From positions 3,782,001 through 3,846,000 of the forward strand of contig JBBMOL010000018.1 in assembly GCA_037954665.1 (NCBI GenBank): DNA of 64,000 nucleotides, given 5' to 3'. Positions 1 through 12,249 of this stretch are shown piece by piece. A program made the position numbers and the translations under genes. Each line of letters starts with the position of its first letter. Positions within the stretch are counted from its first letter, which is position 1. The notes below the pieces were generated by a model. The model made no database searches, had not been told where the DNA came from, and worked only from the letters and a program-made list of their open reading frames with translations. This DNA is from Laguncularia racemosa (lineage: Eukaryota; Streptophyta; Magnoliopsida; Myrtales; Combretaceae).

Positions 1-1800
1 TGGAAGGTAAACTTTTAATTTCCTAATTAGGGTTTCTTTATAACTATTTGTTAGAATCAATTTCCAAGTATGTTATTTCTCGTTCATATGTTTAATAATC
101 CAAGTATTATCTCAAATGATTTAAAAATTTATAAACCTTAATAAAAAACATCTTAACCAGAATTAAGTCTTTCTAAATTAGGACTTTAAATCTATAATAA
201 TAATCTAAATGAAAATATCAAGTGGACAAATCCATACTAGTGAAAACATAAGAATTTATCTCTTGTAAAATTCTAATAAAAACATATTCCATGACGATTG
301 GACTACTACAAGGATTTAGATAGAAATTATTTTAGACCTATTTCAAGACTTTTCTAACGTTTGATTAAGGCAATAACAAAAAAAATCCAAATATTAAAAG
401 ATTTGAAAGAATAAAACTTAAGATGGGAATTTTGAGAGGAAGTTAATCAAAAACTAAGTTTATTTCTTATTGTATCTTATTCTTGGTTGGTAGGTGAATT
501 CAACTCAACTCTCAATTATCTAAAAGATTACTTCGATATTTGATGCGACATGGCATAATGAGTATCTATGGTGATTATCATTTTGTTTGTGGTTGTAGTT
601 TAGTTGCATATCAATTTATTGTGAGTGGGGTTTTTGTTAGTTATGCTTGTGTTTGATTTGCTTACACTTTATTTGAGAAGATACCTTAATCTATTGTAAG
701 CTTATTTGTTTGTTGCATTGAATAATGATTACTCTTTTAAGTGTTTGTGATATTGATTAGTCACTTAAAAGAAATAAAAATATGTATATTGAAGTCGATA
801 TAAAAAAATTATACTTTATTTAGATTTTTCTTGGACCATGTGTAGAAGATCCTTCTTCTAGCATACATATTTTAACCTAAAGTTTGAGACTCTTAAGGTA
901 ACATTGTGAGTTGGCATTCATATGATTGATTCATGCATAACATATGTTTGAATAACTTGCTTATATTGCTTAAAGGATGATATGAGTGGATATATCACTA
1001 ATCTAGATATAGCTTACACTCAAATAGAACTCTATTTTTGCAAGAAATGTTTTGCATATATCCTGGCAAAACTAATCATATGTTAAGTTGATATACTTAG
1101 AGAGCTATGGGATAGGAAGAAATAGGAAGAAGAATAATTAATGTAGTTTCTCTTTGGATTTTCTTAGATTTTATAGATGATTGTATTGTTATTATTTTTA
1201 TAAAACTTTAGAATTAGATGGTTCTATAATATTGCAAAGATCACTAATGAAGTCAAAACTAGAATATAAACTTAGTATCAAATATTGCATATTTAGTTAA
1301 TAAAAATAAATTATTATGACATAATTATTATTGCATAGAAACTCATGATCCATGGTGTAACTAGTTGGAAAGATGCTTTATATGCTATGAAGTTAGTGAT
1401 TAAGCTTAGGAAAGATTAATAATTAACTTTGATGTAACATATGGTAGGCTATTATGACTAGAGTACCCCTTGAGGCATGATAATTTGATTTATGGCTTTA
1501 AGTTCTCCTCTTAAGGTTTATGAATAGAGTTAAGACGTTGACTTAGTACTTTAAGGTTTTTGAATCAAATTAGGGTCTTGATAGGCCATTTTAGGGTTTA
1601 GGGTTCTCATTTGATTATTTTAGGGTTTGGATACGATTTAGGGTTCTATAGTTTTCAACTTATCGTTCAGGGCTTTATTAAGTATATTAAGGGTAATTGA
1701 CATAACTCCTAGGATTAGGGTTGAATATCTTATTGACTCTTAAAACATCTCCTAGACATCTAAGCGATTTCCACCCTAATTTGAAAAATTCTTGGGGTTT
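1..1800. other. AT-rich stretch without recognisable gene
   Basis: I see no coding region in this stretch. By position it should hold the integrase of the minus-strand Ty3 element that lies to its right, because integrase normally follows RNase H, but no zinc-finger or DDE motif is readable on either strand. The integrase part is therefore deleted, replaced by other DNA, or decayed beyond recognition. Confidence 0.5.
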
Positions 1801-1849
1801 ACACTTATACCTCACCATGGATCTAAACTAGAAATCTTGCTCATATTGC

Positions 1850-2260
1850 TTAGTAAGTAGTCTAAAGCCAAGCAACTTAGATTTTAATGTAGTGATTAAG
1901 GCATGTCTTCACAATATTGTGTTAGCCACAACATTCACACTGTCTTTCTTGTACTTGATCATGTAGAAAAAATTCTCCAAAAATTCAACCCACTTAATCT
2001 ATCCTCTTAACAGCTTCTATTGACCTCTTAAGTACTTAAGTGATTCATTGTTGGTATAGAAGATAATTCTCAAGGTAACAAATAATTTTGTCATTCAATA
2101 AGTGCTGAAATTAAGGAATAAAATTCCATGTTATAGGTTAAGTAGTTTAGGATGGCTTTGTAGAGCTTTTCGTGCATCAAGGTAACTTCTATACCAATGC
2201 CTAATTTGTTACACTATAACTCAAAGACTCTCTCAAAATCTAGTATTGTGAGAACTAAGG
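1850..2260 (-). pseudogene. Ty3 RNase H remnant (element A)
   Basis: Minus-strand fragments match the RNase H end of plant Ty3 pol: a segment reading NNESLKYLRGQ, followed after short breaks by IKWVEFLENFFYMIKYKKDS and VNVVANTIL. The last corresponds to the family's conserved VVADALSRR region, with the catalytic Asp replaced by Asn. Several stops interrupt the frame. It sits directly downstream of the reverse transcriptase remnant. Non-functional. Confidence 0.7.
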
Positions 2261-2599
2261 CAATGGTGAGCTTCTTTTTTATCTCTTTAAAGTTATGATG
2301 AGCTTGCTCACTCCACCTGAACTTTATATTTTTCCTAGTTAGCTCAGTCAATGAGGTTATAATTGTGCTAAAGTTATGAATAAATCAACTATAGAACTAA
2401 ACATGGTTGTGGAAGCTTCTGACCTTAGCCACACTTTGTGAAGTCAGCTAGTTGATTATAGCTTTAACCTTCTATTTGTCCACCCAAACTCCATCTCTAG
2501 TCACTATAAACCCTAAGAATATCACCTCGGATTGATAGAATAGGCACTTCTTTAAGTTGCCATAAAGTTTTTTTAGCTCTTAACACTTTAAACATAACC

Positions 2600-3090
2600 T
2601 TTAGATGGATGACAAGGTCGATTATATTTAACTATGAACCGGAATATTGTTGAAGTAGACCAATACATATTTGCCCACTAGATGACATAGTACATAATGC
2701 ATGAGCCTCATAAATGTGCTTAATGCATTGATTAACCCAAAAGGCATGACTGTCCACTTATACAATCTATGGCACATCTTAAAAGCCTTCTTCCATTCAT
2801 CTCTTGACCTCATACGAATTTGGTGGTAACCACTCTTCATATCGATCTTAGAAAATATTTAAGCTTTGTGCAATTCATCTAACCCCAAATTGGATATCGG
2901 TATTTGATGGTGATCCCCTTGATAGCTTGGCTATTAACGCACATTCTCCATAAACCATTCTTCTTAGGTACTAATAGTATAGGTACAACATAAAGGCTCA
3001 TCCTTTTTCTTACATAACCTCTCTCAATTAGCTCATCTAGTTGGTGCTTCATCTTTTAGCCTCATCATGATTCATATGATAAGTAGGTTG
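2600..3090 (-). pseudogene. Ty3 reverse transcriptase remnant (element A)
   Basis: This is the polymerase domain of a Ty3 pol polyprotein. Around 2970-2880 the minus strand reads VPKKNGLWRMCVNSQAIKGI, the family's template-binding start. The open stretch 2840-2628 has the SGYHQIR motif, the MPFGL motif and YFNNI where the catalytic YxDD motif (usually YIDDI) should be, so both catalytic aspartates are replaced by asparagine. Frameshifts separate the pieces. Upstream lies the protease remnant and downstream RNase H, as expected. Inactive by its active-site loss alone. Confidence 0.85.
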
Positions 3091-3389
3091 ATCGGGTAAA
3101 AAAGCTCTAAGTTACAAGTTAATATTATACTTAATCCCTCACAAAGGTGGTACTCCACTTGGCAACTCCTTAGGAAATAAATCTTAAAATTCTTACAACA
3201 GATCCTTCACCTCCTTAGGCAATGTGTTAGTAGCTTCCAACAACTACTTGATCAAGAGTAAGTACATTGGCTCATCTAAGCTCATGGTCCATTTCAGCTC
3301 ACTCCTCCCTATGAATAAGGTCTTCTTTGGTGCATGAGCTATCTGACTCTAAGTCTCTTATACATCTCTAGATGTCATAGGATGCAAGA

Positions 3390-3730
3390 ATACCTTCTTG
3401 CCATCTTTTTAGAACAAATAAGTATTACGGTACCTATCATATAATACATGCTAGTCGAACATCCAAGGTTGTCCGAGTACTATATGTGAAGCACACATGG
3501 GTAGTAAGTCACAAAAGATTTCATCTTGGTGCCTATCCCTAATGGCTATTGATACTCACACTTGTTACGCAATTTGTAGGGCTCCTTCCTCATTTAACCA
3601 ATTTAATTTATATGGTTGGGAATGTTTGATGGCTAGTAACGTCAACTAGTTGACCAAGGATGATGTGGTTATATTAGTGTAGCTTCCCCCATCAATGATT
3701 AATGCACACAAATGCCTCTTTACTTTACAC
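3390..3730 (-). pseudogene. Ty3 aspartic protease remnant (element A)
   Basis: The minus strand reads LIIDGGSYTNITTSSLVN and further on IVLGQPWMFD, separated by in-frame stops. These match the retropepsin-like domain of plant Ty3 elements, in which a D-S/G-G-S motif starts the domain and a ILGRPW-type motif ends it. It lies between the gag zinc knuckle and the RT. Relic only. Confidence 0.7.
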
Positions 3731-3819
3731 CTAATATGGAATGGGTTCTCTCTCTACTCATCCTCTTCTGCTGGCATTATGCTTAAAGCTCTCTTTAGCA
3801 CCATGCTTAAATACTGGCC

Positions 3820-4780
3820 TTACTCAGTGTAAATTGCAACATCCTCATCATCATGATATTCTACGAGGGCTTCTTCTATAGTCTCCAATCTCTCCTCTGC
3901 CCCTTCTTCATTAGCACTTTCAGCTTCATACCATGGCTCTTCACCCTTCAAGATTATTACTTGTTGGTTTGGACATTGAGAAGCAATATGCTTGAAGCCC
4001 AAACATTTGAAGCACCTGATCTGGCTCGTCTTCTAACCTGAGCTTTGTCTAGCTTCCTTCTTTAGTGTAGGGTTGGTAGCAACCATTTTAACTCAATGGT
4101 CATCCCTTCATTCACTATATCTATCAGCATTAGTATCATGTTGATGTCTATCTCTAATTATCACTCCTTTAAGTCATCTATGTATAGCTTTAGTCAACAA
4201 TGCTAACATTGATATTGGTGCTTGACTCAAATTATTGTGCCTCTACTGTTCAACCTTTTGATCTATTTGAATAACATCTTGTAGAGTGTTCAAACACTAT
4301 ATCAAATCTTAAACTTTAACCTAGTTATGAACTAAGAAATTGTTCTATCATCTAATTCTTCAACTTTACAATAAATCATCAACATTTAAAACTCTTTCAC
4401 ATAATCATCTATGCACATTCCTCCTTGTCTCAAGGTCTATAACTTTATAGAGGCTTCTTGTATATATTACTTTAGAATGAACCACTTCCTCATAATCGCC
4501 TTCATCTTATTCTACAACCAAACATCATGTTTTCTAATAATTCTTCAAGTATTTAACAACTTCTTCCACCATAGGGCGACATACTTAAAAATTCTGAGGC
4601 AGCCTATCATACCTTCACAACTTCATCATATTCGTGGCATTCAAATCGTTTGTTCACTTTGTCTTCTCAATCCAAGTAGTCATTTGCATCTGAGTATTTG
4701 CATTTTAACATTATCCAATTCTCTAGGAGCTCATCATTTTCATTCTTTGTTCAACATACTCCTCATCAAAGTTATGCAAG
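3820..4780 (-). pseudogene. Ty3 gag remnant with CCHC zinc knuckle (element A)
   Basis: At about 4016-3970 the minus strand encodes CFKCLGFKHIASQC, a complete CX2CX4HX4C nucleocapsid zinc knuckle, followed by an acidic stretch (3820-3940) that leads to the protease, as is usual in plant Ty3 gag. Between about 4200 and 4430 broken frames resemble the retrotransposon gag domain (DDYVKEF, VEELDDRTIS). Many stops. The plus-strand open frames across this region are shadows. Confidence 0.7.
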
Positions 4781-5192
4781 CTTCTTTATCAACCTCCTTT
4801 ATCTCCACTCATCTCCTTGCCCCTCTTATTTCCTCTCAACCCACCATTGTTTTGAACATTTTGAGGTTGCTTTGCCTCGTCTTCTTCATTATGAGCTCAT
4901 TCATCTCCTGTTTAGGCATGAAAAGATTGGTTTTCCACTAAATGCTGCATAATTATAGCAAGATTGGCTACTATAGTAGTTAGTTCTTGATTTTGTTCAT
5001 TAGTAGATCAGTTAGGTAGATGAGCATTTCTTTCACAGTCATTAGCATCATTCTTATAGTCCCCTATACCTCTATGTATATTTGACATTCTCAATTCTTT
5101 TGCAACATGGCCACCATAGGAGCGCAAACTTTAGCACTAATGTTAACAGTGGTTTCAACATCGCTCACACGACTTCCCTCATCGAAACCTTT

Positions 5193-5204
5193 GCTCTAAT
5201 ACCA
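5193..5204 (-). other. Primer-binding site for initiator Met-tRNA (element A)
   Basis: The minus strand reads TGGTATTAGAGC, one change from TGGTATCAGAGC, the plant Ty3/Ty1 primer site complementary to the 3' end of initiator Met-tRNA. It separates the gag side from the LTR-like region to its right and so fixes the orientation of element A. Confidence 0.75.
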
Positions 5205-6000
5205 GAATTAAAAGATGATATGCTTAGGAGGACAAATCACTATGTTGTTAACTTATTTAGTTCTAAGGAAAAATGGGTCCTAAAATATGGAAGAAATTAG
5301 CGATGAAATGAGTCGAGTTAGCTAATATGCATCATTTGCACATATATTACTCACCACAAAAACAATGACATGACCTAATTCTCTACCCTAATATTACGCA
5401 CAAAGTAGAAAAGTTAAGGTTTCTCACCACAACCCTTGTTAAGGGTTGATAAGAGAAGATAAATTGAGAGAAATCTCATGGTTAAGGGAAAAGTATACTT
5501 CATGTTCAAAATCTGATTGTGGTTGCTTACATAAAGGCTATTTATAGTAAACCCATTAAGTTAGAGGAAAAAAAGGGAAAAGTAAAATAGTACAACCCTA
5601 AAAGAGTAAATTACACAAACATATTATATTATCTAGAAGGGATAAAATAGTAAAAACAACATAAAGGAATAATCTAGAATTTGCCATTATCAATTGTTAG
5701 GATGGACATGTGTCGCTACACAACTAGTGGATACTTTAGTAGATAAGACAAATTGTACAATGCTAGATGAGGTTTGAGCTTTTTTGTTAACTCGGTTGGA
5801 TCGTTGAAGAGCTCGCCTCAATATTACCATTAGTTGGTTCGCTTAATCCCTTACTTAGATGGTGGGCAAGTTAGATTGTAAGATGCAAGTTAGAATAATC
5901 AATCTAACAAGTTAGACTTAGGATTAGGTCAACATTTATTGTTCTTGAGTCCTTAGAGACTACCTAGTAGGTTGCTCCAAGTTGGCCCATCTAGGTTGTT
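5205..6000 (-). repeat. Probable 5' LTR of element A
   Basis: The stretch lies just upstream (minus sense) of the primer-binding site. It has a clean TATA box on the minus strand (TATAAATA at 5546-5539) about 340 bases before the site, a normal U3/R layout. No partner LTR is in the window, so the outer end is not defined. Confidence 0.5.
5539..5546 (-). promoter_or_regulatory. TATA box of element A LTR
   Basis: A perfect TATAAATA on the minus strand inside the presumed 5' LTR, in the correct direction for transcription of gag-pol. It is context, not the sequence alone, that makes it credible. Confidence 0.5.
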
Positions 6001-9000
6001 TTTTAAGTCGTGTGATTGTCATAAGGGTATCTTGGCCTAATAGGTGATGTAGTACAAATGATCGCACAAGGGTGGCTTTATTTTCAATTTTCCGATCAAA
6101 TAAAATCCTTCGTACGAGGCTATGGAGTTTGTGTGCTCTAACCTTAGTGATGGGACTAAAGGTTATATTCCCATAAATTGAGGTCAGTTTTGAAAACTTA
6201 AGAATTCCACATAGTTGAAGCTAAAGGGAAGTACTCAATTTTGAAAACTTGAGGTCTCCATGTAATTATGAAAATTTTTATTAATTTGCAAAATTTACAA
6301 CTTTTTTTTTTTTTTTTGTGATGGGAGAATTGATGGCTATATACATAATAATGAATAAGCAAGATTCACCTCATCTAAAGCATGTAACCTTAGGTAGCAT
6401 AAGCTATGCCTCTACACTATTATTATGAGTTTTGTTTGCAAAACTCAAGTTTGCTTTATGCTTATTGATTATTCTAGCATGATAACTTCTCAAAGGCAAA
6501 CAATGGTTTTTGGAACTATTACAAGTAATTACTAATTAGAAAACATATTCACTAACATGTGTTAAATTTGTAAGATCTCTTTTATTCTTTATTCATATAC
6601 TAGTAAACACAACACTCTTAACAACTACACAAAAAATGGTAGTTGTATAAATATTATATGGATTTGTTCAAAAAGAGAGAAAGAGAGAAATAGTCATGAA
6701 TTCCATTTGATGGTTAGTGAGCTTAATGTTAATTGTCACGCCTTTAATTCTTAATGGCAATGCAGTTCACTACATAACCTATTTAAGTAAAATATATAAG
6801 ACTACAATTACTAAGTGGGTTTCTAAATTAGTTTTACAACCTCGAAATTGTTAATTAATTTTTGAAAATCTTTAATAGTTCATTGATTTTAAAAACATTT
6901 GAAGGTATGTTGGGTTTAGAAAAACATTGTAGATAAAGTGTGATAGATATCTAAGTCCTAGGGCCTAAAGAGCCCATAAAACACATATATAGATAAACAA
7001 GCTATAGAGCCACATGTTGCTCCTAAAATAAGTCCAAATATAGTACCAAAACGTAAATGCTAAGTCTAAAAATAGAAATTAGTAGCAATCATAGTCCTTG
7101 AGATCTAAGTCCTCGTATTTGTCCTTGTACTTATTCCTATGCTCCTTTGCGAAGCCAAAACCCATAGAATCTTATAAAGGATCAATCCTCACCTGAAAAA
7201 GAAAGTGAGTCAAAAGACTCAATACACGGTAACATAAACATACACACAGATGTCAAATGGGCCTACATATTAATGCAAAAAATGTTCATATAGTTTATTT
7301 GTCTTATTTAAAGTAAACAATCAACACTAGAGTACTCATGACTTCGAACAACACGATGGGGGTCCTAAAGTCCTATTCCATCGCAGTAGTAACCAGGGTT
7401 AATGAGAGCAGTTAGACTTGACGTCGTGAAACTAAAACCTAGTAGCCTTGTCAAAGTAACCTCGCCATTATGCAATCCTCATTGATCATAGTGTAACTAT
7501 ATCGTATTGTCCATTGAGACTCATAACCTTGAATGACTCTTGTTATATCTTCTCTCCATTTACAATGCTTATTATTTGATATGATTTCACTTATTAGCTA
7601 TTTATTGAGCTATTCCTAAATGGCCTAAGCACTTAATCTAACCTGTTATTTCAGGATATACAATCATAGCCATAAATAATCCTAATTCAAGGGTATCACT
7701 TGTTAGCTTAAGTAACCAAGTACAAGTAGCAAGTAGATACTTAACGGGGTTGATTATTAGTTCGCTTCTAATTTTCTAGCTTAATAAGCAAAACATATGT
7801 TACTACGTATCTGGAAAGGTCAAAGGTTCATGAATTGAACTCTAATTTTCCATTAAGTAAGTTTAATTGATTTTATGCATTAAAAGAGAAAACCTAAGTT
7901 AGATAATTATTCAAAGTTTAGACTATTTAAGACCTACACTAGTTACAAGCCCATTAGGGGTTAGAAAGCTCGATTAGCCTTTTAGCTTCACCAATTTATC
8001 ATGTCTAGGTTCTGATTTGGTCATTATGCCTAATTTTAATTCCATTTTAGGTTTTGAGTTGATTTTGGACTTTATTGGGTTTAGGACACATTTAGGCTTT
8101 CTTGATTTGTTAAGGCCTATTTAGGGCATGAACCTTAAAGATGAAATGGGCCTAGGTTAATTTTTTTGGTCTTTGGCCCATTTAGGCTCTTTTATATTCA
8201 TTTAAGCCCACTAAGATTCATTTACTAAGTTAATTTCTAAAATGGGTTTCTTAAGTCACTTAGGCCTAATAAATTAAATTATGTATTTTCATATGAATCA
8301 CTCATGGGAATGGGTATAAAGTTAGTCCATGGGTTTATATGGATAGACTGGCTTGGGGTTGGGTCGGCTTTGACTCGAATTATTTAAATAATCTAACCCC
8401 AAATTTTAAATTCGTTATTAATTTTAAAGGACTATAACTTACTCATTTTAAGTCTAAATAAAGTTAAACCCAGGTTATTTGAATCCTTATCACTTTTGCT
8501 ATTTATTTTAAAATAAAATCCTTATTTTAATTAGTTTAGGCCCATTTAGTTTCAAGAACAAGTAAAGTTATGAATATACATTTTAAAGGCCCATATTTTA
8601 TTCATTTTAAATCTAAATTACTCCAAACTAAAGCCTACTTAATCCTACTTATTTCTAGTGTTTGAAACATCATTTATATTTCAATTTTAGGCCTAAATAA
8701 AATCAAAACCAGCCTAATATCACCAAAAAGTCCTACCTTTGCTTTAACATTCTTAACTAGTCTAATTTTAACACAACTAAATCTCTAGGCATCATTTTAC
8801 ATCCGAACTAACTTCCATTTACCAATTAAACATGTTTCACTCAAATTAAACATAATAAATAAATAAAAATTCAAATTTAAACATAATAATCTATCAAGCA
8901 ATGGAAATCACAATTCTTAAGATCAAACACTTAAGTTTCACCAATAATCATCCCTTAATTTTGCTAAACCTTATATTCATCTTACAACTTCAATTTTAAC

Positions 9001-10251
9001 CAAATTTCCACTTCAAATATTCTTGTAACATGCTAGAAAAATTATATTAGATCCTCAATTACCTTATCTATACTTCAATTCACCATTTTACATGGAATTT
9101 GGTATACTTATCATTATACAACTCCTAATTGGTACTCAAATCATTACTACATCGACAATTCATCATACTAATCATCAATCAACCACATTTTATCATTTAA
9201 TTCATATTTACATCAAGCAAAATAACTTCAATTCCCTCAAGTAGGTGATAGCATACAAGCAACAAGCATCTATTATAGGTTTAGTCAACATATTTATCCC
9301 TTATGCATCATTTAACCTCCAATTCATCACCTAACTTAAAAATAATTTTCCAAAACACTATTTAAACATATTTTACCATTCAAACCAAATTTCAAAACAA
9401 GAAAACAGTCTCCATTCATTCTATATGCGATGGAACTTAGGGTTCATGTTGTACTAAGATTTTTTATCATCAAATGCTATTCCACACAACTTTAATTAAG
9501 ATCTAAGGATAGTTTAGGGGCTTACATCTTTGAAGAATATCTCCAATCAACAAAACCTTACTTGACCATCCCTCTTTAAGCCTCCAAGATGATTTTGTTA
9601 ATTCACCATTAGTGGTCGTTACAAGATGACCACTAATCACCATTTAGATTTATGCTTGATAAACTTAACCTTACTTAAATTAAAAAAATCACCACTTACC
9701 TTAAAAACCTTGCCAACCATGACTTGAGAGGCCCTTTTCCTAAAGTTTCCACTTGATTAGATTCTGTAAAACTCAAGAAAAATTAGTAAGGACATTAAGG
9801 AGTAATTAGGGTTAGGTATGTAATTAAGGTTTTAGTAGGGTTTTTAGGAGTTTTACCTTCGTGGAAATTTAAAGAAAAATGGGTGGGGACTATTGCTAGT
9901 TGTTTTTGGCCAAAGAGTTTTAAAGGGGTGGGAATTTGCTAGGGTTTAAGGGAAAAGAAAAGGGGGACCATAAGGGTTCATGTTAGGTTTCTAAGTGTCC
10001 TTACTTTTGGGTATATGTGACATTTTATTCATTTTATTTCCACCTTATTTCAGCTAAAAAGATTTCACTCTCATTCTCTAAAATAGTATGAAAATCCTCA
10101 AAACTTTAGTTATTCCTTGGTAAAACCAAGCTTAAGTGCATTTTGATCATTTTACCCAATTAACCTTTGAATTCGACATTTTCTTTTCAAATTGTCTCCA
10201 AATGATTTGCTAATGATTTTATTTACCTATTTAAGGTTGTAGGTCTTGAAA
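6000..10251. other. Non-coding, repeat-like intergenic DNA
   Basis: No open frame of note and no recognisable domain on either strand. There is a poly-T tract at about 6302-6317 and a hairpin at about 9610-9637. The 7180-10050 part, with alternating C/T-rich and A-rich low-complexity sequence, looks like an old LTR or non-autonomous element, but I found no partner repeat, duplication or primer site to support that. Confidence 0.4.
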
Positions 10252-11459
10252 TGGCAAGCAAGAGGGGGATGAATTGTTTGTTAAAAAAATTATCAAATTC
10301 TAATTAAACGGTCTCTTTTTTAATTTACTTCTAGATGAAAATTGTACGTGATGAGCAAAAATAACAAAGATGAAATTAATGTGCAACAAAAGTAAAGAAG
10401 GCTACAATGTATAGAGTTTCCTCATATGAGTACATCCTCTCTTCCAACTATAATGTTGGGGATCCAGTCTTCCACATCAGTTGTTTCACTAATTCAATAG
10501 CTAAGAAATTTCACAAACACCAATGGCTTTTGCTCTATCTTTCTAGCTTATCACTTGGCTAAGTATAAAATACAAGACTTTGTAGCCTCACTTTCTTAGA
10601 TCAATCTTTACACGAATATAATTAAGAAAATTTTTACAAAATGAGAAAATATGAACTCTCTAGTATAAGTTTGAGAAAAACTAATAAAAATTGGTTATGC
10701 TCTATTTTGATTTTTCTCTATCTATCTTTGTATATGTCATTGTATCTATTGTTGTATCATCTGTGTTCCTCTTTCCTTTGAACTCGAAAGTTTTAGTTTA
10801 TATATTTCTCTTTGTCGATAGAAGCCTTCCAACATCCATAAGATTTACTAACGTTCATAATATTCCTACATTTTTGGAATTTTGAAAAATCTTATTTGAA
10901 ATTTAAATTTGAATTCCTTAACCATGTAATTAATTTTGTTTGGAATTCAAAATTGTCGATATTTATCTTCATCTGCCTTGTTAACAACCTTATATGGATT
11001 AACCTTAGTTGAAAATAGAAAATCCCTCTTATTGGTTCCTTATCCTTTTCAAGTTCTTCTTCTTCTTCGGATGATAATTAGTTAAAATATATCTTAAACT
11101 AATATGATTAGTTAAAAAAAACTACTAAATAAATCAAATTTGTAAATCAAACTTGTATTAAATATAGATAAGAACTGTATACGCATACATTCTACAAAAC
11201 CAAAGTTCATTAACCACAATATCAAATCATCTATTTAAACGTATATTTAAACGTCTAATAGATTATCTATATCAAACTATCTTTTTAAGTATCCACTTAA
11301 ACGTTTAATAGATTGTTTGTATCAAATTGTCTGTTTAAGTATCTATAAACTACTATCTACTTAAGTTTCTATAAATAAATACTTTTGTTTTACATACTTA
11401 ACACATATTTACTAATAACTTTTTTGTTATCATTAAAACTTATTTTAGAGAATTCAACA
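10252..11459 (-). repeat. 3' LTR of copia element C
   Basis: It is alignable with 33270-34288 along its length, including a shared segment with the YOX-like hydrophobic antisense frame and a set of diverged ~60-bp repeats (11230-11400) built on a motif like GTCTAATAGATTGT. Minus-strand start TGTTGAATT is at 11459. The left edge near 10252 is set by the end of similarity and is uncertain by a few bases. Confidence 0.8.
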
Positions 11460-11474
11460 TTCTCCCCCTTTTTT
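11460..11474 (-). other. Polypurine tract of element C
   Basis: The minus strand reads AAAAAAGGGGGAGAA immediately before the TGTTGA start of the 3' LTR, the exact place where plus-strand DNA synthesis is primed in LTR retrotransposons. A second, similar tract lies at 11610-11596 (ATTAAGGGGGAGTAA on the minus strand). Confidence 0.85.
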
Positions 11475-11799
11475 ATGATAACAAAACGTATCTCAAGTGA
11501 TAAACTCATATACTATAAGTAAAATACTTGTAAAAGAGTTTATTACCACTTACTATTGCTTCTCACCCTTTTTGTTGTCAAATAAATAAAATATATTACT
11601 CCCCCTTAATATATGATGCAATCTTGAAGCATGAATCAACAACAATTAATAACGGAATTATAAAAAATATAAAGCATCATTAAAAATTTTAAACGATACA
11701 AATTAGCAGCAAATAGAATCTCCAATCATCATGAGTCTTCAAAAGCAAAATAGTTAACAAACAACTAACAAAGATTAGCATTTGTCTTTAAACAGTCAA

Positions 11800-12244
11800 C
11801 AAAAATCAATTCTTCTTCTTCTTAGGTAGCTTAACACCTTTCTTAGCAGTTGTCATCACTCTTTTCTTTTGTTGTGTTTGGAATTTGAGCTTCTTCATAT
11901 TCTTCTTTGATTGGATTAAGATTGGTATTACCTGGAGTTAGAGTTAGAGCTAGTTGTGTTTTAGTTGGTGTAGTAGGGGGAGATGGTTGATTAGATTATT
12001 TAGCAAGGGGTTCATTTTGAATGGTTTGGTTGGGTTTAGAAATAGGTTGAGGATCGGGTTCTTGAGTAGCTTTAGGATTGATCTCAATGGTTCCTTACTC
12101 AACTTGATCCAAGATCTCTGTCCCACCACTCTAATGAATTCCTTGTTGTACATTTGGAGTCTCTAAGTTTTGCTCAGTTACTAGAATAGTGTCTCTTGCT
12201 TCATCATTACGATCCTGTTAACCTTCTTGAATAGGAGTCTTAAG
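11800..12244 (-). pseudogene. Distal part of extra ORF downstream of pol (element C)
   Basis: On the minus strand a broken reading frame, rich in proline, glutamine, asparagine and threonine, runs from 12244 down to about 11800 (for example SNQPSPPTTPTKTQLALTLT). It ends in a lysine/glutamate-rich tail. It is the continuation of the frame found at 24162-25600 on the other side of element B. Low complexity suggests a disordered C-terminal region. Interrupted by several stops. Confidence 0.5.
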
Positions 12245-12249
12245 AGAAC
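12245..12249 (+). other. Target-site duplication, left copy (element B)
   Basis: AGAAC lies immediately left of the TGATA end of element B and is repeated exactly at 24157-24161, just beyond its other end. Confidence 0.9.

Larger units (their letters stand above)
1850..6000 (-). mobile_element. Decayed Ty3 (gypsy) LTR retrotransposon A
   Basis: Reading on the minus strand from high to low coordinates gives an LTR-like stretch, a primer-binding site, gag with a zinc knuckle, an aspartic protease remnant, reverse transcriptase and RNase H, which is the Ty3 order of pol domains as far as it goes. Every domain carries stop codons and frameshifts, so the element is a relic. Integrase and the 3' LTR were not found. 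The outer edge of the LTR near 6000 is a guess, since no second LTR copy exists in the window to define it. Confidence 0.75.

Noticed and set aside
1590..1660. TTTAGGG-like telomere words
   Set aside because: Only two or three broken units (TTTTAGGGTTTAGGG); too few for an interstitial telomere array.
4411..4952. 176- and 84-codon plus-strand frames
   Set aside because: They lie antisense to the Ty3 gag remnant and have skewed hydrophobic composition; shadows.
10691..10885. Hydrophobic open frame, with a homologue at 33730-34029
   Set aside because: The likeness comes from both lying at the same place in the two LTRs of element C, antisense to it; there is no sign of protein-level selection.
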